A DNA stretch of 42,557 bases from an uncultured Lentisphaeria bacterium (GTDB lineage: Bacteria > Verrucomicrobiota > Lentisphaeria > Victivallales > Victivallaceae), in NCBI GenBank assembly GCA_903863035.1, contig CAIPAT010000017.1, forward strand, positions 1 through 42,557, in the 5' to 3' direction. Under the pieces are notes generated by a model. It was not told the origin of the DNA, made no database searches, and worked only from the letters and a program-made list of their open reading frames with translations. The number at the start of each line of letters is the position of its first letter. Positions within the stretch are counted from its first letter, which is position 1. Positions 14,421 through 23,563 of this stretch are shown piece after piece. Both the position numbers and the translations under genes were made by a program.

Positions 14421-17165
14421 TTATTGTTTACCCGTTGTTTTAAATTCTACTTTGGACAGGATTTTAAGCTGATGGATGGTGAAACCAATCAGGATGAAAC
14501 CCAGCATCCAGGCCATCGCCGCGGCAGGGCCGAACTTAAGATAAGTAAACGCCGTAAACCAGATATGCAGCGCGGCAGTTTCAGTATTTGCGCCGCCGCC
14601 GGTCATCGCCAGAATATTGTCAGCGGAGCTGTACCAGGAACCAATGAACGCACCGATAAAATTAATGATCAGCAATACTTTCAGCATTGGAAAAACTATA
14701 AATATCAATTTATCAATAAATGTCGCACCGTCAATATCGGCAGCCTCAAAGTAATCGTCCGGAATTCCTTTCATTGCCGCCAGATAAATCAGGCATCCCG
14801 GCCCCATGCCGGCCCACAACATCGGCAGAATGCACGAGACCATCGCGGTATCCGGATCGGACAGCCAGCGGTATGGCTCCGGCGTACACTGAAATAACCG
14901 CGGCCCCCATTGCTTGATTGACGCCAGCCAGGTCTCGCCGCCATGCATCATGATCGGCTGGGCCATCCCGGCAAAAGTTACGAACAGCAAGCCTCCGGCA
15001 ACAACAAAAAGCAGCATCGGTAGCCACATGCCGTAAAACCGGAAACGGTTCGCGAATGCCAGGCAGATCAGCAGAATAACAAGACCGGCAAGGATAAAAC
15101 CCCAGGCTGGAATGCTCAGCACAATCCGATTCAGCATTCCGGCTTCGGAATCCTCATAGAACTGTTTCCACAGCACCATTGAAACCAGTCCGGTAATAAC
15201 AGCCGGCAGATAAAAAACAATCCTGAAAAGCATTTTCCCTTTGGGCACTTCATCCAGCAGCACCGCCAGAATGACCGGCGGCAGAAAAGTCATTACCAGA
15301 ATCAGGAAACTGTAACGTACTGCATTATAAAACGACATCCACCAGCGGCCGTCGACCAGCATATCGCCGAAGTTGTCAACTCCGACACAGATGGAGTCGC
15401 CGAGCAGCTTGTAATCAAAAAAGGCCATATATGCCCCCCGCGCCAGCGGCACATAATGCCACAGCACAACTGTCAGCACTGCCGGTACCAGCAGTATATA
15501 GGCCCAGCGGAATCTGCGGAATTGCCATCTCCCTTTTCTGGTAGACTCATCCTCCGGGGAAAACACATTGAATATCTTTTTGAATACAAAACCGAAAGCA
15601 AGCGCAATCCCGGTCAGAACCACACATGCCAGCACGCGACGGCTGAACCGGTCTTTATCAGAAACATTGCCGATCATGATCTCATTGGCTTCCGCGCAGG
15701 CATCCTGAAGAATCGCTTTCAATTCCGCAGTTCTTTCAGGAGTTCCCGCCTCCGGCAGTTCGTCAGACAACTCTCTCTGCTCCGACATATGTATCGGAAT
15801 AGACATCTGTTCATACGCGAAGTTACTGTTTTTCCCGTAAGGTTCAGGTTTTCCGGTCTCGATGGCAACTTCAAATGTACGCGCCCAGCTTTTCGGAGCC
15901 AGCCGGATGATATCGTGATATCCGAACATTTTCAGATATTTGGGATTGACGAAACGGCCATATCCGCCTTCAACCATCACGCGGGTCTTAATCTCCATAG
16001 CCTTTTTACTGTCCCAGTAAAGCATATATTCCCAGGCGGCATCTCTAACTGCGGGCTGCCTGATATCCGCGAAAAGACCGAACATTCTGCTGTTGAGTTC
16101 GGCGCCGCGATGTCCGCCCGGGCCTTTCGGCACCGGGGCCATCCCGGTAGTTTCCGGATTGATTATGGAAAGCATCTTCTCATCAACATAATCAAAACTC
16201 ATGGCAATTTCGCCGCGCATCCATTTTGCGCTGGAATCACGGGCATCTTTATAAACATAACCGCGCCGGACCCTGCCAGTCTTGTCAATCCACTTTTCCG
16301 CACTCAATCTGGTATAGAAATCCAGCGCCTTCACCGCGGCATCAGAATCAAACATACATTTCCAGCGTTCAGTTGCTGGATCATATTCCATGACCTCACC
16401 GCCGGCAGACCAGAGAAAAGTGCACCAGTTCCATGATTCGTCCTTGCCGCGCCTCATACTGACGCCATAGATGCCTTTGGCCGGGTCAGTTATCTTTTTG
16501 CATGTGTTGTAAAAATCTTCCCAGTTCCAGTTTTCATCAGGATATGGAATACCGCGCTCATCAAACAAGTCTTTGCGGAACACCAATACTTTGCCCAGAG
16601 CTCCGTCAAACGGCAGCGCCCAGATATGCTTTTTGCCGTCCGGGCCCCTGCGGTCAATCACCGGCCATATTTTGCTGTTGATCCGGGAATTTATTTCCTC
16701 TTTGGACAGTGTCCGGTAATATTCGTCCAGCGGATACAGAAAGCCGTTGCGGATATAATTATCCGACTTGCGAAAATTTATATACAGGATGTCCGGCGCC
16801 ATGCCTCCGGCAATCGCCAGCAGATCGGTTTCCACCCCTTCCACCAGAATCGCTGAAAATTTATCGAGCTGAATCTCAACCTTATCCCAGTCATAATCCC
16901 CGTATTTCTGCGGGTCTGATTTATATATGGAGCGGTATTTCTGGGCAAATATTTTAGGAAAATCTTTAACAAATGCTTTAACCGCTTCGACTTGAGCTCG
17001 CTGGGAAGTCTCCGGGTTGTTAGGGTCGGGCAGATAGGCGGCTTTCACATGAATGATTGTCCTGCCGTCCCGCTGTTCAATAAATCCCGCCCGCAAAGGC
17101 AGAGACCACAGCAGCATCGCCGTCAGTATCAGACAAAAAGCTTTCAAAAAATGCCAGTTTCTCAT
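14421..17165 (-). CDS. Fused solute-binding protein and MalF-like ABC permease
   Basis: 914 residues combining two normally separate subunits of a carbohydrate importer. A signal or anchor segment (1-27) leads into a family-1 extracellular solute-binding domain (about 35-500), recognisable from DILYINFRKSDNYIRNGFLYPLDEY, ALPFDGALGKVLVFRKDLFDERGI and the GEIAMSFDY segment. A connecting helix (about 510-528) is followed by a MalF-like permease from 553 onward, with helices near 553-575, 615-635, 650-667, 687-705, 713-735 and two to three more. The EAA loop (YFEAADIDGATFIDKLIFIVFP) is at 805-826. Helices 687-735 appear to be an extra pair compared with a minimal permease. A GGAG ribosome site precedes the ATG by 7 bases. 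First gene of the operon with the MalG-like and LRR genes. Confidence 0.9.
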   Translation of the reverse strand: MRNWHFLKAFCLILTAMLLWSLPLRAGFIEQRDGRTIIHVKAAYLPDPNNPETSQRAQVEAVKAFVKDFPKIFAQKYRSIYKSDPQKYGDYDWDKVEIQLDKFSAILVEGVETDLLAIAGGMAPDILYINFRKSDNYIRNGFLYPLDEYYRTLSKEEINSRINSKIWPVIDRRGPDGKKHIWALPFDGALGKVLVFRKDLFDERGIPYPDENWNWEDFYNTCKKITDPAKGIYGVSMRRGKDESWNWCTFLWSAGGEVMEYDPATERWKCMFDSDAAVKALDFYTRLSAEKWIDKTGRVRRGYVYKDARDSSAKWMRGEIAMSFDYVDEKMLSIINPETTGMAPVPKGPGGHRGAELNSRMFGLFADIRQPAVRDAAWEYMLYWDSKKAMEIKTRVMVEGGYGRFVNPKYLKMFGYHDIIRLAPKSWARTFEVAIETGKPEPYGKNSNFAYEQMSIPIHMSEQRELSDELPEAGTPERTAELKAILQDACAEANEIMIGNVSDKDRFSRRVLACVVLTGIALAFGFVFKKIFNVFSPEDESTRKGRWQFRRFRWAYILLVPAVLTVVLWHYVPLARGAYMAFFDYKLLGDSICVGVDNFGDMLVDGRWWMSFYNAVRYSFLILVMTFLPPVILAVLLDEVPKGKMLFRIVFYLPAVITGLVSMVLWKQFYEDSEAGMLNRIVLSIPAWGFILAGLVILLICLAFANRFRFYGMWLPMLLFVVAGGLLFVTFAGMAQPIMMHGGETWLASIKQWGPRLFQCTPEPYRWLSDPDTAMVSCILPMLWAGMGPGCLIYLAAMKGIPDDYFEAADIDGATFIDKLIFIVFPMLKVLLIINFIGAFIGSWYSSADNILAMTGGGANTETAALHIWFTAFTYLKFGPAAAMAWMLGFILIGFTIHQLKILSKVEFKTTGKQ

Positions 17166-17406
17166 CTAAACTCCAGTATCGCTAATCTTTCATAAATAAC
17201 GTGAATCCGCTGGAACAAGAATATAGCGCCATTCTTTAGAAATTCTACAATCACTAACTAATAAAAACATCAGTGAATTAAAGAATGTTATCCATTAAAA
17301 CTGATTGAACGCGCAGCTGCAGAAAAAAGAATTTGCATATCCCCTGAATGAACAATATATTAACTTTGCAGAATTAAATTTGCAAAATAGCGCGAAGGGG
17401 CGGTAA
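17166..17406. promoter_or_regulatory. Divergent promoter region between ABC operon and sensory operon
   Basis: 241 AT-rich bases between divergent starts must carry both promoters. A plus-strand candidate is TTGCAT (17333-17338), a 17-base spacer and TATATT (17356-17361), about 45 bases before the GAF-like gene; its -35 box is weak. A short palindrome GCAGCTGC sits at 17313-17320. No clear minus-strand promoter was identified. Confidence 0.4.
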
Positions 17407-18126
17407 ATGTATAATTTAAGCAACTTAAGCATGAGCGATGTAATTCAATGCGGAATACATATCCGGTCTTTGGGTTCTAATGCCCGAAGCATGGAGGAAG
17501 CTGCCAATGCGCTGGTCCAGTATTTATTCAACTGCTTTACCGATGAACAAGGGAAAAAATCATGTGTGCTGATTCGCTTTTTCAAAACGCATGATATGAA
17601 TCAGTTACCTGAAGCTCTTCAAAATTTCGCCAATAATCTGTTGAAGGAAAAGCCGGCGTCTGACTCGTTTAAATGCCTGACCATGCTGGCGACTGCCGGC
17701 GTGGAAGCAGCCTGGCAGTCCCGGGATAAATCAAAAGGACACCAGGCAATTCCCTTGCCCAGCAAAGAGGTTGTTTCCCGCATTCCGATGATACGGAATC
17801 TCATCAAACAAATGGGGCTGGATATAGAAACGGTGATAAATCCCGATCCTGCCCTGCTAGTGGATCTGTCTAAAAAAACATTTAACGTCTTTCATGTTCC
17901 CGATGCTGAAAATAGTCCGTATATTCCAGCACAGGAGGATTTTGTCAAGCCTTATGTGATCAAATCAGTATTGGGATTTGGCAGCGTTCTGCCTTCCGGC
18001 AATGTATTTGCGGTGATAATTTTCTCCAGAACGCCGATTTCGAACGAAGTCGCTAATTTATTCAATACTCTGGCGCTGAATGTGAAAATGCTGATTCTGC
18101 CGTTTGATGATTCAGTATTCGTCTGA
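17407..18126 (+). CDS. GAF-like sensory protein, first gene of kinase operon
   Basis: 239-residue soluble protein without signal peptide or membrane helix. It opens with helices (ALVQYLFNCFTDEQ) followed by strands CVLIRFFKT and ends with GFGSVLPSGNVFAVIIFSRTPI, which resembles a GAF-type sensor fold. Similar segments are, from memory, found fused in front of PAS histidine kinases. It lacks an obvious catalytic site. It is immediately upstream (27 bases) of a PAS histidine kinase, so it probably supplies a ligand- or redox-sensing input in trans. AAGGGGCGG precedes the ATG. The GAF assignment is tentative because no defining short motif exists. Confidence 0.6.
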   Translation: MYNLSNLSMSDVIQCGIHIRSLGSNARSMEEAANALVQYLFNCFTDEQGKKSCVLIRFFKTHDMNQLPEALQNFANNLLKEKPASDSFKCLTMLATAGVEAAWQSRDKSKGHQAIPLPSKEVVSRIPMIRNLIKQMGLDIETVINPDPALLVDLSKKTFNVFHVPDAENSPYIPAQEDFVKPYVIKSVLGFGSVLPSGNVFAVIIFSRTPISNEVANLFNTLALNVKMLILPFDDSVFV

Positions 18127-18153
18127 TCGGAAAATCATACCGGAGGATCCGCC

Positions 18154-20292
18154 ATGGAAACACCAAATGTAATAATGCTTGAATCTAAAATTCATGCGCT
18201 GGAAGAACTGCTGACGGTTTCAGAAACGTCGTTTTTAGCGGAAGCGCAAAAGCTTGAACAAGCCAACAAACAACTCAAGTATGAAATAAAAGAACACGAG
18301 CGGCTGGAAGAAAAATTACATAAGTCGGAAGAAGAATACCGCTCGCTTTTTGAGTCTTCGCGAGATGCGATTATGCTGCTGGATCAGAACACTTTTTTTG
18401 ACTGCAATAAAGCAACCCTGGAACTCTTCGGCTTTCCTTCCAGAGAACAGTTTATTTTACGAAGTCCGAGCGACCTGTCCCCGCCAACCCAGCCTGACGG
18501 CGAAGATTCCTTAACTACAGCCCTGAAACAGATAGAGAAGGCTTACCGGGACGGAACTAATTTTTTTGAATGGATCAACACTCGCCTGGACGGTACTTCA
18601 TTTTATGCAGAAGTGTTGCTGAGCCGCCTGGAGTATAAAGGTAAAACCGTACTGCAATCAACCGTCCGCGACATCACCAAACGCAAACAGGCGGAGAATG
18701 CGCTGGCGGGCGAAGAGCTCCGGCGGAGGATATTGATGGAGCAATCCCGTGATGGAATTGTAGTTCTTACCGATGATGGAAAGGTGTTCGAAGCGAACAA
18801 GCGGTATGCCGATGCGCTGGGTTACACTGCGGCGGAGGCGCTGCAACTTCATATTTGGGACTGGGATACGCAATGGACGCGGGAGCAACTGTTGGAGATG
18901 CTCCGGAAAACCGACGCAGCAGGCAATCTTCTGGAAACGCAGCACCGCCGTAAAGATGGCAGTTTTTATGACGTCGAGGTTAGTTCAAACGGCGCTGTGA
19001 TTGGAGGCCGGAAACTGATTTTCTGCGTATGCCGCGACATTACCGGGCGCAAGCGGGCGGAGGAGGAAATCCGTCATATCAGCGCAATTCAGAAACTTAT
19101 TCTGGAAAACTGCACGCTCGGAATCGCCTTAGTGCGCAATCGTGTCTTCGAATGGGCCAATGCCCGCGTCGGAGAACTGCTAATGCTACCTCTGGAACAA
19201 ATACAGGGAGCTTCCACCCGCGTCATTTACCCTTCCGACGAAGTTTACGAGGAACTGGGAAAAAAAGGTTATCCGGTACTCGCCAGAGGAGAACGCTCGG
19301 ACAACATTCTTCAGCTTAAACGCAGCGACGGAACCTTGTTCTGGTGCCGTTTCATTGGCAAGGCTTTAAATCCGGCAAAGATTCATGATGGTTCAGTCTG
19401 GATGTTTGAAGATGTCACCGAGGCAAAACTGGCCCAGAAGCTCGTTGAAGAAAGCGCTCAGCAGCAAGGTAGAATTGAAATGGCGAATAATATGCTGCAT
19501 GATATCGGCAATGCGCTTACCGGCGTCAGCTCATGCATGACGGGGCCGCAACTGGAGAAAAACTGGCCTGAAATCAAATTGCTGCGGCAGTTGCAGGACT
19601 TGTTCGCCTCCGTCGAAAAAGGATTGACAAGCCTGCTGGGCGAGGCAAAAGAAAAAGCGCTGATCGGCCTTATTGATGCTTTAACGTCATCCTTGCAGAA
19701 ACGCAATACGAACAGCCTTGAATTTTGCGAAAAAATTTCCAATGCGGTAGGCCATATCTGCGCGGTTCTCGATTTACAGCGTTACTATTTAAAAGAAAAA
19801 AGCACCCCGCTGGCGACAGTTTTTGACCTGAAGAAAATCATTGAAGACGCTCTGACCATTCTCTCCAGCAGTCTGCAAAAAAGAAACATTCAAGTCAAGA
19901 TGAGTACGGATGAGAGAAGGGCGATTGTCTCCGGAGACCAGACTCGCATTATGCGTATGTTTCTAAATATTATTAAAAATATATATGAGGCGTTTGACGA
20001 TCTTGAACCATCGGCTGACAGAAAGTTGGAAATAAGTATCAGGTCGGATATGAAAAAACAGCAAACAATAATTCTTCTTGCAGATAATGGAATCGGCTTT
20101 TCGCCGGAAACAAGGGAAAAAATCTTTGAACGCGGATTTTCTACTAAACGGACAGGTTCAGGCATCGGCCTGCACGAATGCCATGCAATCGCGGAATCCC
20201 ACGGGGGAACAATCACACTTGAAAGCAATGGAGAAAATACCGGTGCATCCACTATTATAAAATTTCCGATTCCGGAAAATCAGAGAGGATAA
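18154..20292 (+). CDS. Triple-PAS sensor histidine kinase, soluble
   Basis: 712 residues, no membrane helices, hence a cytoplasmic sensor. A coiled coil (about 8-60) precedes PAS1 (about 60-178), PAS2 (about 190-302) and PAS3 (about 304-425); PAS-associated endings read VRDITKRKQAE and CRDITGRKRAE. The phospho-acceptor region contains His449 in NNMLHDIGNALTG, an atypical H-box in which Asp-Ile-Gly-Asn follows His. The ATPase domain has the N-box FLNIIKNIYEAFDD (603-616), G1 ADNGIGFS (643-650), F-box IFERGFSTK and G2 GSGIGLHECHAIAESHGG. GGAGG lies 7 bases before the ATG. The next gene, 6 bases downstream, encodes a receiver-kinase protein and is its likely partner. Confidence 0.9.
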   Translation: METPNVIMLESKIHALEELLTVSETSFLAEAQKLEQANKQLKYEIKEHERLEEKLHKSEEEYRSLFESSRDAIMLLDQNTFFDCNKATLELFGFPSREQFILRSPSDLSPPTQPDGEDSLTTALKQIEKAYRDGTNFFEWINTRLDGTSFYAEVLLSRLEYKGKTVLQSTVRDITKRKQAENALAGEELRRRILMEQSRDGIVVLTDDGKVFEANKRYADALGYTAAEALQLHIWDWDTQWTREQLLEMLRKTDAAGNLLETQHRRKDGSFYDVEVSSNGAVIGGRKLIFCVCRDITGRKRAEEEIRHISAIQKLILENCTLGIALVRNRVFEWANARVGELLMLPLEQIQGASTRVIYPSDEVYEELGKKGYPVLARGERSDNILQLKRSDGTLFWCRFIGKALNPAKIHDGSVWMFEDVTEAKLAQKLVEESAQQQGRIEMANNMLHDIGNALTGVSSCMTGPQLEKNWPEIKLLRQLQDLFASVEKGLTSLLGEAKEKALIGLIDALTSSLQKRNTNSLEFCEKISNAVGHICAVLDLQRYYLKEKSTPLATVFDLKKIIEDALTILSSSLQKRNIQVKMSTDERRAIVSGDQTRIMRMFLNIIKNIYEAFDDLEPSADRKLEISIRSDMKKQQTIILLADNGIGFSPETREKIFERGFSTKRTGSGIGLHECHAIAESHGGTITLESNGENTGASTIIKFPIPENQRG

Positions 20293-20298
20293 TACGTC

Positions 20299-21885
20299 AT
20301 GGAAAAAAACTTCAACACGCGAATTCTGGTAATTGATGATGATGAAAATGTCAGAAGCTGTTTTCGCGAGATTTTACGCTCGCGCGAGTTCGACAGGGAA
20401 GATGTGTTAAGGCTGGAGGAACTCGGCGCGACATTGTTTAACTCCAATATGCCAAAAACATCCAAGCTCAAACGCTCTTCCGCGACCTTCAACTTCGAAT
20501 ATGCTGAAGCGGCGAACGGCAGGCAGGGATATGAGATGGTCAAACAAGCGTTTGAAGAAGGCAAACCGTTTGCCGCGGTTTTTGTGGATATGCGCATGCC
20601 TGGCTGGGACGGGCTTGAAACGGTACAGCATCTGCGGCAGACCGATTCCAGGCTGGAAATAATTTTTGTCACGGCTTATTCAGATTACAGCATCGAGGAA
20701 ATCGTTACCGCCGTGGGCACCAATGTAAGTTACCACTGCAAGCCGTTTTCCGTGGAGGAGATAGAGCAGATTGCAACTAAGGCTGTTTATGAATGGAATA
20801 AAACCAGGAATCTTGAAGATCTGATAAAAATTATTTCCCAAATCCGGGGGTCGCACTGGGAAATGGATGCGCTGCTTAATAATATTCTCGTCCAGGTGGC
20901 CTATATGGTGGGCACTCACTCCGCGCTTATCGCGATGAAGAAAAACAGCCATTACGAAAAAATTCTCGCCATCGGTAATCTCAGCGATGATAAAAATCCG
21001 GAAAAATACTTCAGCGACATTCCGGAAAAACTGGAAAGCGATGTTTACCAGAATAGAGAATTCGCATATTTTCTGATGGATGAATTCGGCATCCTGGCGG
21101 TTTTTGAGAAAAGCGGCAAACCGCTCAACAACGAAAGAATCTACCTCGTGCGTCTTTTTCTGGAACAGGCAGCCCAGGCCATACGCAATATCGACTTGCA
21201 GGAAGCGCTGATCAAAAGTGAGAAAATGTCCGCAGTGGGTGAAGCCGCAGGCATAATAGTGCATGATTTGAAAAACACCATCGGCTTTATCGAACCGGCA
21301 ATCGAATTAATAGAAGAAAATATTGAAAACAAAAAGTTGGTACTTGAACTGCTGGGCGGCATTAAAGGCGCGGCGCGGGCGGGAATCGCATTCGTAATTG
21401 ACATCCTGGATTTCACTGCCAATAAAAAAGTAACCAAAGCAATAATCAGCGCAAACGGACTGCTTCAGGAAATACAAAACCAGGCGGACGTTATGTTAAA
21501 GAAATCCAATATTCAATTGAAAGTCGAATGTCCGCCGGGAACTGATATTTTTGTTGACAGAAATAAGCTGTACAGGTTAATTTCCAATCTGATTAAGAAC
21601 GCGATGGAATCTTTTCAAAGCATGAACATCAGCAATCCTGAAATCAAATTAACGTTATCCGTCGACGGGGAGAACATCTTTATAAAAGTCTGCGACAATG
21701 GTCCTGGAATGCCAACGGCAGCTATGAATAAACTGTTCGAGGCGTTTTCATCTCACGGAAAAAGATGCGGCACCGGTCTGGGACTCGCCATTGTAAAACA
21801 GTTTGTTGATGCGCATGATGGAAAAATCGAGGTAAAATCGTCAGATTCAGGCACCTGCTTTATAATATCGCTTCCCGCAAAATAA
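20299..21885 (+). CDS. Response-regulator receiver, GAF-like and histidine kinase hybrid
   Basis: 528 residues with an unusual order: an N-terminal receiver, a middle GAF-like region (about 170-300), and a C-terminal histidine kinase. Receiver residues are Asp13/Asp14, phospho-Asp97 (VFVDMRMPGWDG), Thr125 and Lys148 (HCKPF). The receiver has about 35 extra residues (about 30-66) between its first helix and second strand. The kinase has His322 in IIVHDLKNTIGF, N-box ISNLIKNAMES (428-438), G1 VCDNGPGMP and G2 GTGLGLAIVKQF. No DNA-binding output is present, so the cascade ends in another protein or an unlinked regulator. AGAGGA precedes the ATG. Third and last gene of the sensory operon. Confidence 0.88.
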   Translation: MEKNFNTRILVIDDDENVRSCFREILRSREFDREDVLRLEELGATLFNSNMPKTSKLKRSSATFNFEYAEAANGRQGYEMVKQAFEEGKPFAAVFVDMRMPGWDGLETVQHLRQTDSRLEIIFVTAYSDYSIEEIVTAVGTNVSYHCKPFSVEEIEQIATKAVYEWNKTRNLEDLIKIISQIRGSHWEMDALLNNILVQVAYMVGTHSALIAMKKNSHYEKILAIGNLSDDKNPEKYFSDIPEKLESDVYQNREFAYFLMDEFGILAVFEKSGKPLNNERIYLVRLFLEQAAQAIRNIDLQEALIKSEKMSAVGEAAGIIVHDLKNTIGFIEPAIELIEENIENKKLVLELLGGIKGAARAGIAFVIDILDFTANKKVTKAIISANGLLQEIQNQADVMLKKSNIQLKVECPPGTDIFVDRNKLYRLISNLIKNAMESFQSMNISNPEIKLTLSVDGENIFIKVCDNGPGMPTAAMNKLFEAFSSHGKRCGTGLGLAIVKQFVDAHDGKIEVKSSDSGTCFIISLPAK

Positions 21886-22831
21886 AGAAAAAAATGGTGG
21901 AGCTGAGGTCTGCCTTCATTATATTTGGATTACTCTCAGATTTGCCGCAAATAATCATTTTTACGCTCAGGAATGTCGCATACGACGGACCTTCTGCTAA
22001 AAAAACTAATCGTCCAAAATGGTACTTTCTGGCGTTTCAGAGCCTCCTGGTGCCACCAAATGCCACCTGCCTTAACCCTGCTTTTTAAGCTCATTTTTCC
22101 TTGCCTGAAAACTCAAGCGCAGGAAAACAATAAGGTAAAATACACTTCCAAGTCGCAAAATCCAGTATTATTGCAAAAAAATAAGAGTTCAGTGAAGTAT
22201 GCCACGAGACTCAGAACGGCATCCATCAAGCCAGTCTACGAATTTGCACGGAAACAGCGATTTAAGCGCGATTGGCTCCGTCGCATGTTCCAATATCCGG
22301 CAGGCCAGTAAAATCGCACCATTGCCAGCTTGCGGGGGCCTCTAAATATCCCGTAATCAGCCACAGAAAAAACAAATCACTGATGTACAATATTTTGTGT
22401 CTCGGGCTGTCCGATCCGTCGAATGCCGGCAAAACGCTGATCATCCATTTCAGCCATATATAACTTTTATGTTCAATGCATTTTTCATCTTGTCCGGAAG
22501 AGGCTTAAAGACGATCAAAACCTCATCCAACTGCATAGCATTGAGCGTCAATTTTACCGCATCCTCGCTGCCTGCATCGTCAAGGGATACTGGACTTCGC
22601 GCAACGCTAAATGGCTTCAATATAATTTAACCAGCTTTCACGTTTCCGCCTCATCCCCCGATAAAACTGAGCTCCTGGAAGGTGCATCAAGCGCCTCCCG
22701 GGATCTCCTCGGTTTATTGCATCTGGTATGGACCAGCCTATTCTTCTCCCTGCCGGTTCTGTCTCTGCCGCTTTCGCTGGAATAGCATGTCGCCGGGATC
22801 ACTCATTTCATTTTGCTCGTTGCAACCGGGA
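21886..22831. other. Region without convincing gene, probably decayed
   Basis: About 950 bases between the sensory operon and the repeat-protein gene. All six frames are broken within 60-110 codons, and none shows a recognised domain. A minus-strand frame at 22450-22620 (57 codons) and an overlapping one at 22262-22444 might be remnants of a gene, but I cannot name a family. Two 33-base direct repeats sit at the right end. A weak hairpin GCTTTTTAAGC followed by CATTTTT (from 22079) might terminate the sensory operon. Confidence 0.5.
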
Positions 22832-22862
22832 TCACTCACTACACCTTTCTCGTTGAAGCCGG
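22793..22862. repeat. 33-bp tandem repeat overlapping a gene 3' end
   Basis: CCGGGATCACTCA occurs at 22793-22805 and 22826-22838, and the similarity continues to CTCGTTG before each next copy. A truncated third unit (CCGG) starts at 22859. The period of 33 bases equals 11 codons. The repeat runs into the last codons of the neighbouring gene and contains its stop codon. Short direct repeats of this kind occur at IS21-family termini, but no transposase is present here, so the origin is uncertain. Confidence 0.6.
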
Positions 22863-23419
22863 TAATTGGTCAGTATCCCGCATTCTCGCCTCGCTCTGGC
22901 CCAACTGCCATCACCCAACTTCCGCATTGCCACAGCCTGCAAGTACAGGTAATTCTTTTTCATGTGCATATAGGACAGCGACTCGCCGCGACGGAATAAA
23001 GCCAGGACTTCGTTTTTGATGTCTTTTGCCGTCATGCTCCGGCGCAAACGCACACTCTTATAATCCACCCCGGCAGACTGGAGCGCTTTGCCCCAGTTGC
23101 CGAAACGTTTGATTGCCGCCATGTACAACGGCTTGTGGTGATCCTGGGCATGCTGCGAGAATAGCGGTTCGCCTGCTTTCGCCAGACGCCGGATTTCATC
23201 CAACACGGCCTGCCGTGTCCATGTTTTATACTTTTTGATCAGGCTGTAATCCAGGCCGCATGATTCGATGGCTTCGCCCCATGACCCAAAAGTCCGTTCC
23301 GCTGCCGCGTAAACATCAGGGTAAGTCGTGGAATAATAACGGGAGTTGAGATCCTCTTTGCCGTGCCGGCTCATAATGTGATGCTGGACCATCTCCGGGA
23401 ACCATATCTGCTTGAACAT
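22832..23419 (-). CDS. Homing-endonuclease-associated repeat (HEAR) protein
   Basis: 195 residues with three copies of a ~60-residue helical repeat whose core is Phe/Leu-Gly-x-Trp-(Gly)-x-Ala (Trp47, Trp109, Trp173), each followed by Gly-(L/V/I) and then a basic linker. Copies 1 and 2 are clearest (RTFGSWGEAIESCGLDY, KRFGNWGKALQSAGVDY). This pattern is typical of the HNH_repeat/HEAR family, which are helix-turn-helix-like DNA-binding units found with homing endonucleases. No nuclease motif (HNH, GIY-YIG, LAGLIDADG) is visible. GGAG lies 5 bases before the ATG. The last ten codons fall in the 33-base tandem repeat, so the C-terminus may be altered. A palindrome TTAACGTTAA (23446-23455) lies just upstream. 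Confidence 0.75.
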   Translation of the reverse strand: MFKQIWFPEMVQHHIMSRHGKEDLNSRYYSTTYPDVYAAAERTFGSWGEAIESCGLDYSLIKKYKTWTRQAVLDEIRRLAKAGEPLFSQHAQDHHKPLYMAAIKRFGNWGKALQSAGVDYKSVRLRRSMTAKDIKNEVLALFRRGESLSYMHMKKNYLYLQAVAMRKLGDGSWARARRECGILTNYRLQRERCSE

Positions 23420-23445
23420 CGTTTCTCCTCATCTCATTCATTTGC

Positions 23446-23455
23446 TTAACGTTAA
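23446..23455. promoter_or_regulatory. Short palindrome upstream of the HEAR gene
   Basis: TTAACGTTAA is a perfect 10-base palindrome 27-36 bases upstream of the HEAR protein start. It could be an operator for that gene, but such a short AT-rich palindrome can occur by chance. Confidence 0.3.
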
Positions 23456-23563
23456 CTGAAAAATAAAAACCTGATAAAATCGCTCTTCTCTGGCAAAAAT
23501 CAAGAGCAGCTTTATCCATTTTACACTTTAAAACTACAATGAAATTACCGCCCACAAGCCGAT

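Noticed and set aside
13295-14443. Plus-strand 382-codon frame opposite the MalG-like gene
   Set aside because: The minus-strand gene has clear permease motifs and a good ribosome site; this frame has none.
22793-22862. Attachment site or full insertion sequence end
   Set aside because: Repeats resemble IS21-type ends, but no terminal inverted repeats, target duplication or transposase gene were found.
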